A stretch of DNA of 64,000 nt from an uncultured Lachnoclostridium sp. (GCA_944376715.1 CALWDO010000003.1:62001-126000); one strand, 5' to 3'; positions 50,521 through 59,338 are shown, counted from the first letter of the stretch. Translations and numbers: made by a program. Notes: a model not told the origin generated them from the letters alone.

Positions 50521-52821
50521 CTAACTTGCCGACCTCTCGATATCCAGTACGCTTTCCACCTGCCGCAGCCGGTCGATGATCTTGTTCAGCTCATCCACAC
50601 TGGAAATATCAAAACTCATGGTGATTGTCGCTGTTCCCTGTTTGCTGGTACGCACGTTCATGGACGTCACATCGATGCCCCGTTCTGTCAGAATCTTTGA
50701 AATATCTACCAGAAGGCCTGTACGGTTATTTCCGTAGATCTTGATCTCCGTAGTATATTTCTCTCCCGCAGACGTCTGCGCACCGCTCTGCCATTCCGCG
50801 TCGATCAGCCGTTCCCGCTCTGATTCCGCCAGATGAAGTACGTTTACGCAATCCGTGCGGTGGATGGTCACGCCGCGGCCTCTGGTGACGAATCCCACGA
50901 TCTCGTCTCCAGGCACCGGATTGCAGCATTTGGAAAACCGGACCGCCACATCGTCGATTCCCTTGACAACGATCCCTTTTCCTGCTTTGGCGATCCGGAT
51001 CTTCTGCTCCTTCGCGTCGCCCACACTCTCCATGATCTTGACGTCCGTGACATTTTTCTTCTTCGCCTTCTCGGACTCCTCCACCATCTTGTTGACCACC
51101 TGGCCTTCTTTCAGACCTCCATGGCCCACCGCCGCCAGGACAGAATCCCAATCCCGGAATCCGTACTTTCGCAGGACGCTTTCCTGGTACTCCGGCTTCA
51201 TGATCTGCGCCAGCACGATTCCTTTCATCTTGCAGTACTGGGCGATCATGTCCTTGCCTTTTATGATATTATCTTCCTTAAACTCCGTCTTAAACCACTG
51301 GTTGATCTTATTCTTGGCCTGAGTGCTCTTGACGATATTCAGCCAGTCGCGGCTGGGACCTTTGGAGTTCTGGGATGTGATAATCTCGATCCGGTCCCCG
51401 TTTTTGATCACATAATCGATGGGCACCAGCTTGCCGTTGACTCTGGCCCCAATCATCTTGTTGCCCACGGCGCTGTGAATGCTGTATGCAAAATCAATGG
51501 GATTAGATCCATTGGGCAATGTCTTCACATCGCCTCCGGGAGTGAAGCAGTATACGCTCTCCGAGAACAGATCCAGGTCGCTCTTTAAAAGACTCATAAA
51601 CTCCCTGTTATCCGTCTCGTCCCTCTGCCACTCCAGGATCTGACGCAGCCAGGTCAGTTTTGCCTCGGCGCTGTCTTTTCCTTCAATATTCTGCTGGGTA
51701 CTTCCGCCGGTCTCTTTATATTTCCAGTGCGCCGCAATACCATATTCCGCCGTTCTGTGCATCTCATACGTCCGGATCTGGATCTCGAAAGGCTGTCCTT
51801 TCGGGCCGATCACCGTCGTGTGAAGCGACTGGTACATATTGGGCTTCGGCATGGCAATATAGTCTTTAAAACGTCCCGGAATCGGCTTATACATCTCGTG
51901 GATCACGCCAAGCGCCGCATAACAGTCCTTCACAGAGTCCACCAGAATCCGCACAGCGAACAGATCATAGATCTGGTCCAGCGTCTTGTCCTGATTCACC
52001 ATCTTCTTATAAATGCTGAAGAAATGCTTTACACGTCCCTGGACGTCCGCTTCAATATTGGCATTCTCCATATGCTGCTTCACTTCTGCCACGATCTCAC
52101 GGACAAACTTTTCACGGACGCTTTTTTTGTCCGCGATCTGCGCCACCAGATCATAATAGACCTCCGGCTCCAGATATTTGAGCGCCAGGTCATCCAGCTC
52201 GATCTTTACCTTGGAAATACCCAAACGTTGGGCGATCGGAGCGTAGATGTCCATAGTCTCTCTGGCTTTTTCTTTCTGCTTCTCCGGCTTCATATACTTC
52301 AGCGTACGCATATTGTGCAGCCGGTCCGCCAGCTTGATCAGGATCACGCGGATATCTTTGGCCATAGCGAGAAACATCTTCCGGAGATTTTCCGCCTGTT
52401 CATCCACTTTATCCGCCGAATAGCTGAGCTGACCCAGTTTAGTAACTCCGTCCACCAGAAGAGCCACCTCGTCTCCGAACAGCTTCGCCACGTCCTCTGT
52501 CGTCATGGGGGTATCTTCCACCACATCGTGCAGCAGACCCGCCACAATACTTTCCTTATCCAGCTCCAGATCCGCAAGAATAATGGCAACACAAATAGGG
52601 TGAATAATATAAGGTTCACCCGATTTGCGCACCTGTCCCTCATGGGCCTTACTGGCCACCTGATACGCTTTCTCTATCATGGAAATATCAGTGGACGGAT
52701 GGTATTTCAACACGCTCCGGATCAACTCCTGATAAAGCTCGTCCGGGCTCGTAAAATCTTCCATTTTCCGGACGCTTCTGTCGTCCTCTGCCACTTCTTT
52801 TGCCCGTGCTTCCGTCGTCAT
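50521..52821 (-). CDS. relA: Bifunctional (p)ppGpp synthetase/hydrolase RelA/SpoT
   Basis: Long RSH enzyme of 766 residues controlling the stringent response. N-terminal HD hydrolase domain (about 45-200) with VAGLLHDVVEDT and KLADRLHNMRTL; synthetase domain (about 240-355) with YDLFAVRILVDSVKDCYAALG, PGRFKDYIAMPKPNMYQSLHT and EIQIRTYEMHRTAEYGIAAHW. The TGS domain follows (about 410-470, CFTPGGDVKTLPNGSNPIDFAY), and a C-terminal ACT domain ends the protein (VDISKILTERGIDVTSMN). Both catalytic motifs look intact, so it should be able to make and break the alarmone. It is 31 bases after apt. Confidence 0.97.
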   Translation of the reverse strand: MTTEARAKEVAEDDRSVRKMEDFTSPDELYQELIRSVLKYHPSTDISMIEKAYQVASKAHEGQVRKSGEPYIIHPICVAIILADLELDKESIVAGLLHDVVEDTPMTTEDVAKLFGDEVALLVDGVTKLGQLSYSADKVDEQAENLRKMFLAMAKDIRVILIKLADRLHNMRTLKYMKPEKQKEKARETMDIYAPIAQRLGISKVKIELDDLALKYLEPEVYYDLVAQIADKKSVREKFVREIVAEVKQHMENANIEADVQGRVKHFFSIYKKMVNQDKTLDQIYDLFAVRILVDSVKDCYAALGVIHEMYKPIPGRFKDYIAMPKPNMYQSLHTTVIGPKGQPFEIQIRTYEMHRTAEYGIAAHWKYKETGGSTQQNIEGKDSAEAKLTWLRQILEWQRDETDNREFMSLLKSDLDLFSESVYCFTPGGDVKTLPNGSNPIDFAYSIHSAVGNKMIGARVNGKLVPIDYVIKNGDRIEIITSQNSKGPSRDWLNIVKSTQAKNKINQWFKTEFKEDNIIKGKDMIAQYCKMKGIVLAQIMKPEYQESVLRKYGFRDWDSVLAAVGHGGLKEGQVVNKMVEESEKAKKKNVTDVKIMESVGDAKEQKIRIAKAGKGIVVKGIDDVAVRFSKCCNPVPGDEIVGFVTRGRGVTIHRTDCVNVLHLAESERERLIDAEWQSGAQTSAGEKYTTEIKIYGNNRTGLLVDISKILTERGIDVTSMNVRTSKQGTATITMSFDISSVDELNKIIDRLRQVESVLDIERSAS

Positions 52822-52852
52822 AAATGATCACCGCTTCATAAAAAAGACTGAT

Positions 52853-53377
52853 TTACTTCCCATCATAACAGATTACGCTTCTCACATCGTAATCTTTCAA
52901 TTTTTCTCTTCCGTGCAGTCCCGCCAGTTCCATCAGGAATACGATGCGGACAACTTCGCCTCCCAGTTCTTCCACCAGTTTCGCCGCAGCCTGCATGGTG
53001 CCGCCTGTTGCGATCAGATCGTCGATCAGGACCACCTTCTGCCCCGGTTTGATCGCATCTTTATGGATTTCCACCGTCGCGGTACCGTACTCCAGCTCAT
53101 ATTCCATGGAAACCGTCTCCCGGGGAAGTTTTCCCGCCTTGCGGACAGGCACAAAGGATTTATGCAGGTTATAAGCAATCGGCATCCCGAAGATAAAGCC
53201 CCTGGACTCCGTGCCTCCCACCACGTCAAATTCCACATCCTCCAGTAATTTCTGGATCTCTTCAATCGCCAGATGCAGTCCATCCGCATCCTGCAGAATC
53301 GACGTTACATCGCGGAATATAACTCCTTTTTCCGGGAAATCCGGAATACTTAACACATAATCTTCCAGTTTCTTCAT
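52853..53377 (-). CDS. apt: Adenine phosphoribosyltransferase
   Basis: Purine salvage: adenine plus PRPP gives AMP. The 174-residue length is typical. The family N-terminus IPDFPEKGVIFRDVTSIL, GTESRGFIFGMPIAYNL, the flexible loop ETVSMEYELEYG and the PRPP site VVLIDDLIATGGTM are all present. Ribosome binding site AAAGGAG. It has its own promoter (53433-53461) between recJ and apt, driving apt-relA-MBL-hemZ-hisS-aspS. Confidence 0.97.
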   Translation of the reverse strand: MKKLEDYVLSIPDFPEKGVIFRDVTSILQDADGLHLAIEEIQKLLEDVEFDVVGGTESRGFIFGMPIAYNLHKSFVPVRKAGKLPRETVSMEYELEYGTATVEIHKDAIKPGQKVVLIDDLIATGGTMQAAAKLVEELGGEVVRIVFLMELAGLHGREKLKDYDVRSVICYDGK

Positions 53378-53432
53378 CCGTATCGCTCTCCTTTACTGCA
53401 CTTTTGGGTGCTTTTTTGCCCACACTGATTTT

Positions 53433-53461
53433 AATATAGCACAAAACAAGGGGTTAGGCAA
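53433..53461 (-). promoter_or_regulatory. Promoter upstream of apt-relA
   Basis: Minus strand TTGCCT (complement of 53456-53461), 17-base spacer ending TGC (extended -10), TATATT (complement of 53433-53438). The short leader has small hairpins around 53390-53420. Confidence 0.7.
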
Positions 53462-53466
53462 TTGCT

Positions 53467-55158
53467 TTAACAATAATCCAAAATCCGTATCTGCAGCTGT
53501 CTTCTTCCTCTGTACTCATTCATTTCCGGATAATAAAGAAAATGTAAACGGTCTTTTTTCTGGAAATCCGACAGGACTTGCTGCATATCTTCCCGGAAAA
53601 AGATCCCTTCCATGGCGGTTCCCTCTTCGTCCATCAGCTTGAGCCGGAGCATATTCTGGTGTTTTCCCAGCACCCGGCTTTCCCATATCCGTACATTCCG
53701 CACGGCAAAAACAGGCCGTGTATTGCCTTTCCCGAAGGGTTCCAAAAGCTCCAGTTCTTCTATCAGGCTTTCCGTCACCCATCTGAACGGAAGCACCATG
53801 TCGATACGCTCTACTTCTGTCAGATCTTCTTCCGTCAAAGTACAGGATTCGTTGATCCTTCTGCGGAATTCTTCTACATTTTCTTCCGCAAGCGACAGCC
53901 CTGCCGCCATGGGATGACCTCCGTATTTCAAGAACAGATCTCTGCATTTACTCATCTCTTCAAACATAGAGTAGGCCTCGATAGACCGTCCGGAACCTTT
54001 TACTGCCTCTTCTCCTCTGGTCAGCACAAAAACCGGCCGGTAATAACGTTCCCGGATCCGCCCTGCAATGATGCCCGCCAGACTTTCGTGGCAGTCCGGG
54101 AGATAGACCACCAGCACCTTGTCGTCTCTCAGAGGACCGTTTTCAATCTGTTCCAGTCCTGCTTTTACACCCTGCTCTGTCATCATCTTGCGCTCGTCAT
54201 TCAGCTCTTTTAGCTCCTTCGCGCGCTGAAGGGCCAGTTCATAATCCTGCGTATCCAACAGCTCCAGCGCGCGTTTTGCAGTGTCCAGCCTGCCCCCGGC
54301 ATTGATGCAGGGACCCAAAACAAAGCCGATATGAAATGCCGACAGCCGTTCCCGGGGCAATTCATTGACTTCGATCAGCGCAGACATGCCCGGATGCGCA
54401 GTCTCCCGCAGCAGTTTCAAACCTTCCCGCACCAGGATACGGTTCTCGTCTTCCAGGTCCATCACGTCCCCTACCGTGGCAAACGCGGCGAACATCATCA
54501 GCTCTCTGTATAAGCCGTCGTCCCGATACGGGAACTCTTTCCAGAGTTCCCCTGTCAGCTTCCAGGCCACCGCCGCCCCGCATAATTTTTTAAAAGGATA
54601 CGGACAGTCCTCCTGCCTGGGATCGATCACCACATCCGCCGGAGGGATCTCCTGCTGGACCTCATGGTGGTCTGTCACCAATACGGTCATGCCTTTTTCT
54701 TTCGCATAGGCGATCTCATTCACTGCCGCGATCCCATTGTCGCAGGTCAGTATCGTATCGATCCCGTCCAGAAGCGCCCGGTCTACCAGTTCCTGGTTCA
54801 GACCGTAACCGTCTTTGATGCGGTCCGGAATATCCGTATCTACACTGGCCCCCAGAGAGGAGAGCCCTTTCAGAAAAATATAAGAGGCACAGACCCCGTC
54901 AATATCATAATCTCCGATAATACGGATCCTCTTTCCCTGCCTGATTTTCTCCGACAGGATCTGCACCGTATCCCGCATCCCTTTCATAGAAGACGCCGGA
55001 TACAGATCCTTTACCGTACCATGCAGATATTTCCGGATCTCTCTTTCTCCGCGGATCTCCCGGTTGCGGATCAGGCGCGCTGTCAGCGGAGTAATATGAA
55101 ACTGCTGCCCGATCTTCTGAAAATCCGCGCCTTTTCTGATTTCTACCCATTTAGACAT
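53467..55158 (-). CDS. recJ: Single-stranded-DNA-specific exonuclease RecJ
   Basis: 5'-3' exonuclease of DNA repair and recombination, 563 residues. The DHH phosphoesterase core has RIIGDYDIDGVCAS, CDNGIAAVNE, VLVTDHHEVQ (DHH) and CGAAVAWKL; the DHHA1 domain has CHESLAGIIAGRI and KYGGHPMAAGLSL. An OB-like C-terminal domain follows (about 450-563). The start at 55156-55158 (MSKWVEI) has AAAGGA; the frame to 55233 would overlap scfB heavily and is rejected. It is 11 bases after scfB. Confidence 0.95.
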   Translation of the reverse strand: MSKWVEIRKGADFQKIGQQFHITPLTARLIRNREIRGEREIRKYLHGTVKDLYPASSMKGMRDTVQILSEKIRQGKRIRIIGDYDIDGVCASYIFLKGLSSLGASVDTDIPDRIKDGYGLNQELVDRALLDGIDTILTCDNGIAAVNEIAYAKEKGMTVLVTDHHEVQQEIPPADVVIDPRQEDCPYPFKKLCGAAVAWKLTGELWKEFPYRDDGLYRELMMFAAFATVGDVMDLEDENRILVREGLKLLRETAHPGMSALIEVNELPRERLSAFHIGFVLGPCINAGGRLDTAKRALELLDTQDYELALQRAKELKELNDERKMMTEQGVKAGLEQIENGPLRDDKVLVVYLPDCHESLAGIIAGRIRERYYRPVFVLTRGEEAVKGSGRSIEAYSMFEEMSKCRDLFLKYGGHPMAAGLSLAEENVEEFRRRINESCTLTEEDLTEVERIDMVLPFRWVTESLIEELELLEPFGKGNTRPVFAVRNVRIWESRVLGKHQNMLRLKLMDEEGTAMEGIFFREDMQQVLSDFQKKDRLHFLYYPEMNEYRGRRQLQIRILDYC

Positions 55159-55169
55159 GCGGCTGTCCT

Positions 55170-56552
55170 TTATTCTCCGGCTTCTTTCGCGGCGTCCATC
55201 TCCGCTTCCGCCGCCTTGATCATGATCGCGCATTCCACACGCTTGCGTTCCAGCTCACAGCTGATATCATAAGCCTCGTTGATCGATCCGTGGAATTTCC
55301 AGGCATTTGCCGCGCAGCCGCCGCTGCAGTAGAATTTTGCAAAGCAGTTTCTGCATTTTTCCTTAGAATATACATTACACTGTTTAAATTCTTCCCGAAT
55401 ATCCGGACGCACGATTCCATCGTCCACATTTCCCATCAGATACTGCTCATCTCCCACAAACTGATGGCAGGGATACAGATCTCCCCAGGGAGTTACGGCC
55501 AGATATTCCGTTCCGGAGCCGCACCCGGACAGCCGCTTCGCCACACATGGACCTCCCGTCAGGTCCAGCATAAAATGGAAGAAATTGAATTCCCGGTCTG
55601 TTCCGTGGCGTTTCACCATCTCTGCGGCCAGACGGTCGTATTCTTCCATGATCTGCGGCAGATCCTCTTCCCGCAGCGCGTATTCTTCCTCCTCTGAACC
55701 AACCACCGGTTCCACAGAGATCTGCTTGAATCCCAGATCCGCCAGATGAAGCACATCCTTGGAGAAATCCTTATTATGTCTGGTAAATGTCCCTCTTACA
55801 TAATACTTTTCCTGATTCCGGCTCTCGGCAAGCTTCTGGAATTTTGGAAGGATCAGGTCATAGCTCCCCTTGCCTCCCCGGAACGGACGCATGTAGTCAT
55901 GGACTTCCTTTCTTCCGTCGATGCTGAGCACCACATTGGCCATTTCCTTATTTACAAATTCCTGGACTTCATCGTTCAGGAGCACGCCGTTCGTCGTCAG
56001 CGTAAAGCGGAAATTCTTGTTATGAATCTTCTCCTGCTCCCGGCCGTATGCCACCAGGTCCTTCACCACCTGCCAGTTCATCAGCGGTTCGCCGCCGAAG
56101 AAATCCACTTCCAGGTTCCTTCGGTTTCCGGAATTGGCGATCAGGAAATCCAGCGCTTTCTTGCCCACTTCATAGCTCATCAGGGCGCGTCTGCCGTGAT
56201 ATTCTCCCTCTTCGGCAAAGCAATACCGACAGGCAAGATTGCAGTCATGGGCAATATGAAGACAAAGCGCTTTCACCACCGGTTTCTTCGCATCCACGAT
56301 CTCCTGGATATATTCTTCGTAAATGTCTTCTGTATACAATTTTCCGGCCTGAATCAATTCTTCCAGATCCTCCGCCGCTTCCCGGATCTCATTCTCCGGA
56401 TATTTGTCTTTCAGCAGACGAACCGTCTCCTCCAGTCCCTTTTCCTTATAATAAGGAACCATATCATAAACCAGATCATCTACCACATGAACCGATCCGC
56501 TGTTTACATCCAGCAGAATATTGTATCCGTTGTTTTTGTACTGGTGTACCAT
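55170..56552 (-). CDS. scfB: SCIFF peptide thioether maturase (radical SAM/SPASM)
   Basis: Radical SAM enzyme that installs a Cys-to-residue thioether in the SCIFF peptide ScfA. The 460-residue product has an N-terminal peptide-binding region (about 1-95, NILLDVNSGSVHVVD), the radical SAM motif HDCNLACRYCF (CxxxCxxC, about 103-110), DFFGGEPLMNW, and a C-terminal SPASM domain. That domain has multiple Cys for two extra Fe-S clusters (CVAKRLSGCGSG, YPCHQF, CNVYSKEKCRNCFAKFYCSGGC). Start at 56550-56552 is chosen by the AGAGAGGAAAG box; a longer frame reaches 56600 into the structured leader. The precursor gene lies 160 bases upstream. Confidence 0.96.
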   Translation of the reverse strand: MVHQYKNNGYNILLDVNSGSVHVVDDLVYDMVPYYKEKGLEETVRLLKDKYPENEIREAAEDLEELIQAGKLYTEDIYEEYIQEIVDAKKPVVKALCLHIAHDCNLACRYCFAEEGEYHGRRALMSYEVGKKALDFLIANSGNRRNLEVDFFGGEPLMNWQVVKDLVAYGREQEKIHNKNFRFTLTTNGVLLNDEVQEFVNKEMANVVLSIDGRKEVHDYMRPFRGGKGSYDLILPKFQKLAESRNQEKYYVRGTFTRHNKDFSKDVLHLADLGFKQISVEPVVGSEEEEYALREEDLPQIMEEYDRLAAEMVKRHGTDREFNFFHFMLDLTGGPCVAKRLSGCGSGTEYLAVTPWGDLYPCHQFVGDEQYLMGNVDDGIVRPDIREEFKQCNVYSKEKCRNCFAKFYCSGGCAANAWKFHGSINEAYDISCELERKRVECAIMIKAAEAEMDAAKEAGE

Positions 56553-56579
56553 GTTCTCTTTCCTCTCTAATATTATGCT

Positions 56580-56649
56580 GGTTGGGGACAAAAGCCCCAA
56601 CCATGATGCCTGCGGATTGTTCCGTGCTGCGCACTCCCCCTGGCATCAT
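56580..56649 (-). other. Structured RNA leader between scfA and scfB
   Basis: Two nested or adjacent stems upstream of scfB: GGTTGGGG/CCCCAACC (56580-56587 with 56595-56602), and ATGATGCC/GGCATCAT (56603-56610 with 56642-56649) enclosing a GTGC/GCAC hairpin (56624-56634). Together with the terminator at 56665-56692 this suggests post-transcriptional control of the enzyme relative to its substrate. No known riboswitch class is recognised. Confidence 0.5.
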
Positions 56650-56664
56650 ATTATCTCATACACG

Positions 56665-56692
56665 AAAAAAGCAGCGACAAAATCGCTGCTTT
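56665..56692 (-). terminator. Terminator after scfA, likely partial
   Basis: AAAGCAGCGA (56668-56677) with TCGCTGCTTT (56683-56692), 10 base pairs, and TTTTTT on the minus strand (complement of 56665-56670). Leaving scfB to read-through would give much more precursor than enzyme mRNA. Confidence 0.85.
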
Positions 56693-56712
56693 CCTGTCAA
56701 GCGTAACCTGTC

Positions 56713-56856
56713 TTATTTATTGTTCTCGCAGCTCTGGTTTCCTACCGTACAGGAAGTCTTGCATGCAGACTGGCAGGAAGTCTGGCACTCGCCGCAGCCG
56801 CCCTTCTTCATGGTATTCTGCAGGGTCTGCGTATTTAAAGTCTTGATATGTTTCAT
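56713..56856 (-). CDS. scfA: SCIFF ranthipeptide precursor
   Basis: 47-residue ribosomally made peptide with six Cys (positions 21, 24, 28, 32, 36 and 43) in the last 27 residues, the Six-Cysteines-in-Forty-Five pattern. The leader starts MKHIKTLNTQTLQNTMKKG and the core contains CGECQTSCQSACKTSCT. ScfB crosslinks such peptides by thioether bonds. Start ATG at 56854-56856 follows AGGAGGA; the stop is TAA. It is near universal in Clostridia, so a conserved house-keeping or signalling role is likely but unproven. A promoter lies at 56901-56929. Confidence 0.95.
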   Translation of the reverse strand: MKHIKTLNTQTLQNTMKKGGCGECQTSCQSACKTSCTVGNQSCENNK

Positions 56857-56900
56857 CTCATCGTCCTCCTAACATATACTGAATTACATGATTATTTATA

Positions 56901-56929
56901 ACTATATCATAAGAGATGGAAATTGAAAA
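56901..56929 (-). promoter_or_regulatory. Promoter of scfA
   Basis: Minus strand TTTTCA (complement of 56924-56929), 17-base spacer, TATAGT (complement of 56901-56906), about 45 bases before the scfA start. Confidence 0.6.
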
Positions 56930-56939
56930 GACTTTTTTA

Positions 56940-57314
56940 TCACGCGCACATTCCGCCAAGCATACCTCCTCCCATACACAACAGGAAAGTGGTAAGATAA
57001 CTGGTGGTTCCGTCCTGGAGTCCGCGGTTGACAGCCAGCGACACCAGGGTCATGACCAGGAAATACAGCAGTCCCAGCAGTACGCCCCAGAGAAATTTTC
57101 TGCTTTTCATCATCTTTCCTGCCAGAAAACCGCCCGCAAAACAGGAGGCTATATAAATCAATATAATACCGATCTGTATTTTCCCTTCATCCAGGCGGAA
57201 ACGGTATAATAATCCCGCCAGCAGAAGAAGAAGGCCGCCGGTCAACAGGTAAGATACCAGCAGCGCTTTGACAATCCGTACTCCCTGATTCAAAGAGATT
57301 CCCGGTCGATTCAT
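56940..57314 (-). CDS. Small four-helix membrane protein, TIGR04086-like
   Basis: 124-residue protein with four predicted membrane segments (about 14-36, 47-67, 75-96, 103-122). From memory this corresponds to the TIGR04086 family of Clostridia, which is frequently found beside the SCIFF genes as here; function unknown. The start ATG at 57312-57314 has GGAGGG at 8 bases; a GTG at 57332 inside the Shine-Dalgarno region is rejected. It could be part of export or sensing of the modified peptide, but that is a guess from position. Confidence 0.82.
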   Translation of the reverse strand: MNRPGISLNQGVRIVKALLVSYLLTGGLLLLLAGLLYRFRLDEGKIQIGIILIYIASCFAGGFLAGKMMKSRKFLWGVLLGLLYFLVMTLVSLAVNRGLQDGTTSYLTTFLLCMGGGMLGGMCA

Positions 57315-57385
57315 AAACAAGTCCCTCCCCACATGTACTCCTGCTTCTATTTATATGCCGGCCAGCCTTGTTTATGCCGCAGTAC

Positions 57386-57414
57386 TTGCATTTTGTCTCA
57401 AAATATCGTATAGT
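57386..57414 (+). promoter_or_regulatory. Sigma-A promoter of the CNNM/CBS gene
   Basis: TTGCAT (57386-57391), 17-base spacer, TATAGT (57409-57414), about 43 bases before the TTG start. Confidence 0.75.
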
Positions 57415-57456
57415 TATTTTTGTCTATACCTAACAGAATTAAAGGAGTGAACTACA

Positions 57457-58758
57457 TTGGATTCCAGTGACGCCATACAGGTACTGATCCTGCTCATCTT
57501 GATCGGGCTCTCCGCATTTTTTTCTTCGTCGGAGACCGCTATGGTAACTGTCAACAAAATCCGAGTCAGAAATCTGGTCGAAGAAGGCGACAATCGTGCC
57601 GTGATTCTTTCCAAAGTCATAGAGGATCAGGGCAAGATGCTCAGCGCTCTTCTGATCGGGAACAATATCGTCAATCTTTCCGCATCCTCCCTGGCCACTG
57701 TCATGGCGACCAACTGGTTCGGGAGTATCGGTCCCGGCATCGCCACCGGTGTGTTAACGCTGGTAATATTAATCTTTGGAGAAATCACGCCTAAGACCTG
57801 CGCCACAATACAGTCAGAGAAGATTGCGCTGAATTTCGCAAGGTTTGTATACGCGTGGATGACGATTGCCACTCCTCTGATTTTCATCATGAACAGCCTT
57901 TCCAGAGGGATTCTTTTTCTCCTGCGGGTAAATCCGGACAGCAAACCGGAGTCATATACTGAGGAAGAGATCCGGACTATCGTAGACGTAAGCCATGAAG
58001 ACGGCGTCATCGAACAGGAAGAACGCGAGATGATCAACAACGTATTTGATTTCGGCGACGCTACGGCCAAAGACATCATGGTCCCCAAAGTGGACATCAG
58101 CTTTTTAAAAGCAAATTCATCCTATCAGGATATCCTGAATATATTTAATGAAAATAAATATACCCGCTATCCTGTCTATGAAGAATCCACAGACAACGTG
58201 ATCGGCATGCTCAATGTAAAAGATCTTCTGACCTACGAAGACAAAGAGCATTTTGATGTTCACAATATTCTCCGGAGCGTGCTCTTTACCCATGAGCACA
58301 AGCGCACCTCGGACCTGCTGGTTGAGATGCGGAAAAGCTCCACCAACCTTGCGATTGTTCTGGATGAATATGGCGTAACTTCCGGACTGGTTACTGTAGA
58401 AGATCTTCTGGAAGAAATCGTCGGCGATATCCGCGATGAGTATGACGAGGACGAAGAAGAACTGGTTCGTCAGATCTCTGACACAGAATATATCGTGGCC
58501 GGAGCCATGAGCCTGGACGACCTGAACGACAGCCTGGAGCTGGAAGACAAAGGGCTGGCCCTGGAGTCGGAAGATTATGATTCTGTGGGAGGTATTATTA
58601 TCGAACTTCTGGATCATCTTCCCCATGTGGGCGAAGAAGTCACGACGGAAAATGGCATTCGGCTTGCAGTGGATTCTATGGAAAAAAACCGGATCGGCCA
58701 GGTTCACATTTATCTGCCGGAACCGGTATCCGAAGAAATTCCAAAGGAAGATAAATAG
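57457..58758 (+). CDS. CNNM-type CBS-domain membrane protein (hemolysin C/CorC family)
   Basis: 433-residue integral membrane protein likely involved in Mg2+ (or other divalent cation) transport. Starts at TTG 57457-57459 behind AAAGGAG. Residues about 8-190 form the DUF21/CNNM domain with three to four membrane segments (LILLILIGLSAFFSSSETAM is the hallmark). A CBS pair follows (about 205-325: AKDIMVPKVDI, VIGMLNVKDLL, LAIVLDEYGVTSGLVTVEDLLEEIVGDI), then a C-terminal CorC_HlyC domain (about 340-420). It is monocistronic, with a perfect terminator after it. The hemolysin label is historical. Confidence 0.94.
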   Translation: MDSSDAIQVLILLILIGLSAFFSSSETAMVTVNKIRVRNLVEEGDNRAVILSKVIEDQGKMLSALLIGNNIVNLSASSLATVMATNWFGSIGPGIATGVLTLVILIFGEITPKTCATIQSEKIALNFARFVYAWMTIATPLIFIMNSLSRGILFLLRVNPDSKPESYTEEEIRTIVDVSHEDGVIEQEEREMINNVFDFGDATAKDIMVPKVDISFLKANSSYQDILNIFNENKYTRYPVYEESTDNVIGMLNVKDLLTYEDKEHFDVHNILRSVLFTHEHKRTSDLLVEMRKSSTNLAIVLDEYGVTSGLVTVEDLLEEIVGDIRDEYDEDEEELVRQISDTEYIVAGAMSLDDLNDSLELEDKGLALESEDYDSVGGIIIELLDHLPHVGEEVTTENGIRLAVDSMEKNRIGQVHIYLPEPVSEEIPKEDK

Positions 58759-58761
58759 CAG

Positions 58762-58797
58762 AAAACAGGCGGCCGGAAATTTCCGGCCGCCTGTTTT
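58762..58797. terminator. Terminator after the CNNM gene
   Basis: AAAACAGGCGGCCGGAAA (58762-58779) and its exact complement (58780-58797) form an uninterrupted 36-base palindrome followed by TT. It also isolates the following operon. Confidence 0.92.
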
Positions 58798-58861
58798 TTA
58801 CATACAATAAACCTGCTTTCACAGGCATATATCACGAAATATAAGAAGAGGAGGTTTCCCT

Positions 58862-59338
58862 ATGGGAAAAATATTCAAATTCCATACAGATGTGGATACG
58901 GATCAGATCATCGCGTCCCAGTATCTGCTTTTTCCAACCATTGATGAAATGAAAGTACATACCTTCGAATCCCTGGATCCTGATTTTGCGTCCAAAGTAA
59001 AACCGGGGGATTTTATCGTGGCATGTGAGAACTTCGGCTGCGGTTCTTCCAGAGAGCAGGCGCCGGGCGTATTGAAAGCGCTGGGAATCCAGGCTGTGAT
59101 CGCAAAATCTTTTGCGCGGATCTTCTACCGCAACGCCATCAATATCGGGCTTCCCGTTATCGTATGCAAAGATCTCTACGATCACGTATCTGACGGAGAC
59201 GAGATGGAACTCTCCATGAATGAAGGCGTCGTCCGGTGCGGCGGCAGGGAATTTGCCTGCACCAAGCTTCCGCCCTACATGCAGAATATCCTGGACCAGG
59301 GCGGACTGATCGCATCTCTGAACAAGGAGGAGGCATAA
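58862..59338 (+). CDS. Aconitase-type dehydratase small subunit, LeuD-like, copy 1
   Basis: 158-residue swivelling-domain subunit of a 3-isopropylmalate dehydratase-like enzyme. Motifs DVDTDQIIASQYLLF near the N-terminus, ENFGCGSSREQAP, VIAKSFARIFYRNAINIGLPVI. The substrate-specificity loop reads YLLF; archaeal homoaconitase has YLRT and IPM isomerase YLVY at this place, so it is not homoaconitase-like. Ribosome binding site GAGGAGG. The large subunit gene starts 2 bases after its stop, in the unusual order small before large. No leuA or leuB lie next to it. Confidence 0.9.
   Translation: MGKIFKFHTDVDTDQIIASQYLLFPTIDEMKVHTFESLDPDFASKVKPGDFIVACENFGCGSSREQAPGVLKALGIQAVIAKSFARIFYRNAINIGLPVIVCKDLYDHVSDGDEMELSMNEGVVRCGGREFACTKLPPYMQNILDQGGLIASLNKEEA

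Noticed and set aside
55159..55233. recJ start at 55233 (longer form)
   Set aside because: It would overlap the scfB C-terminus by 64 bases; the start at 55158 has AAAGGA and begins the normal RecJ N-terminus.
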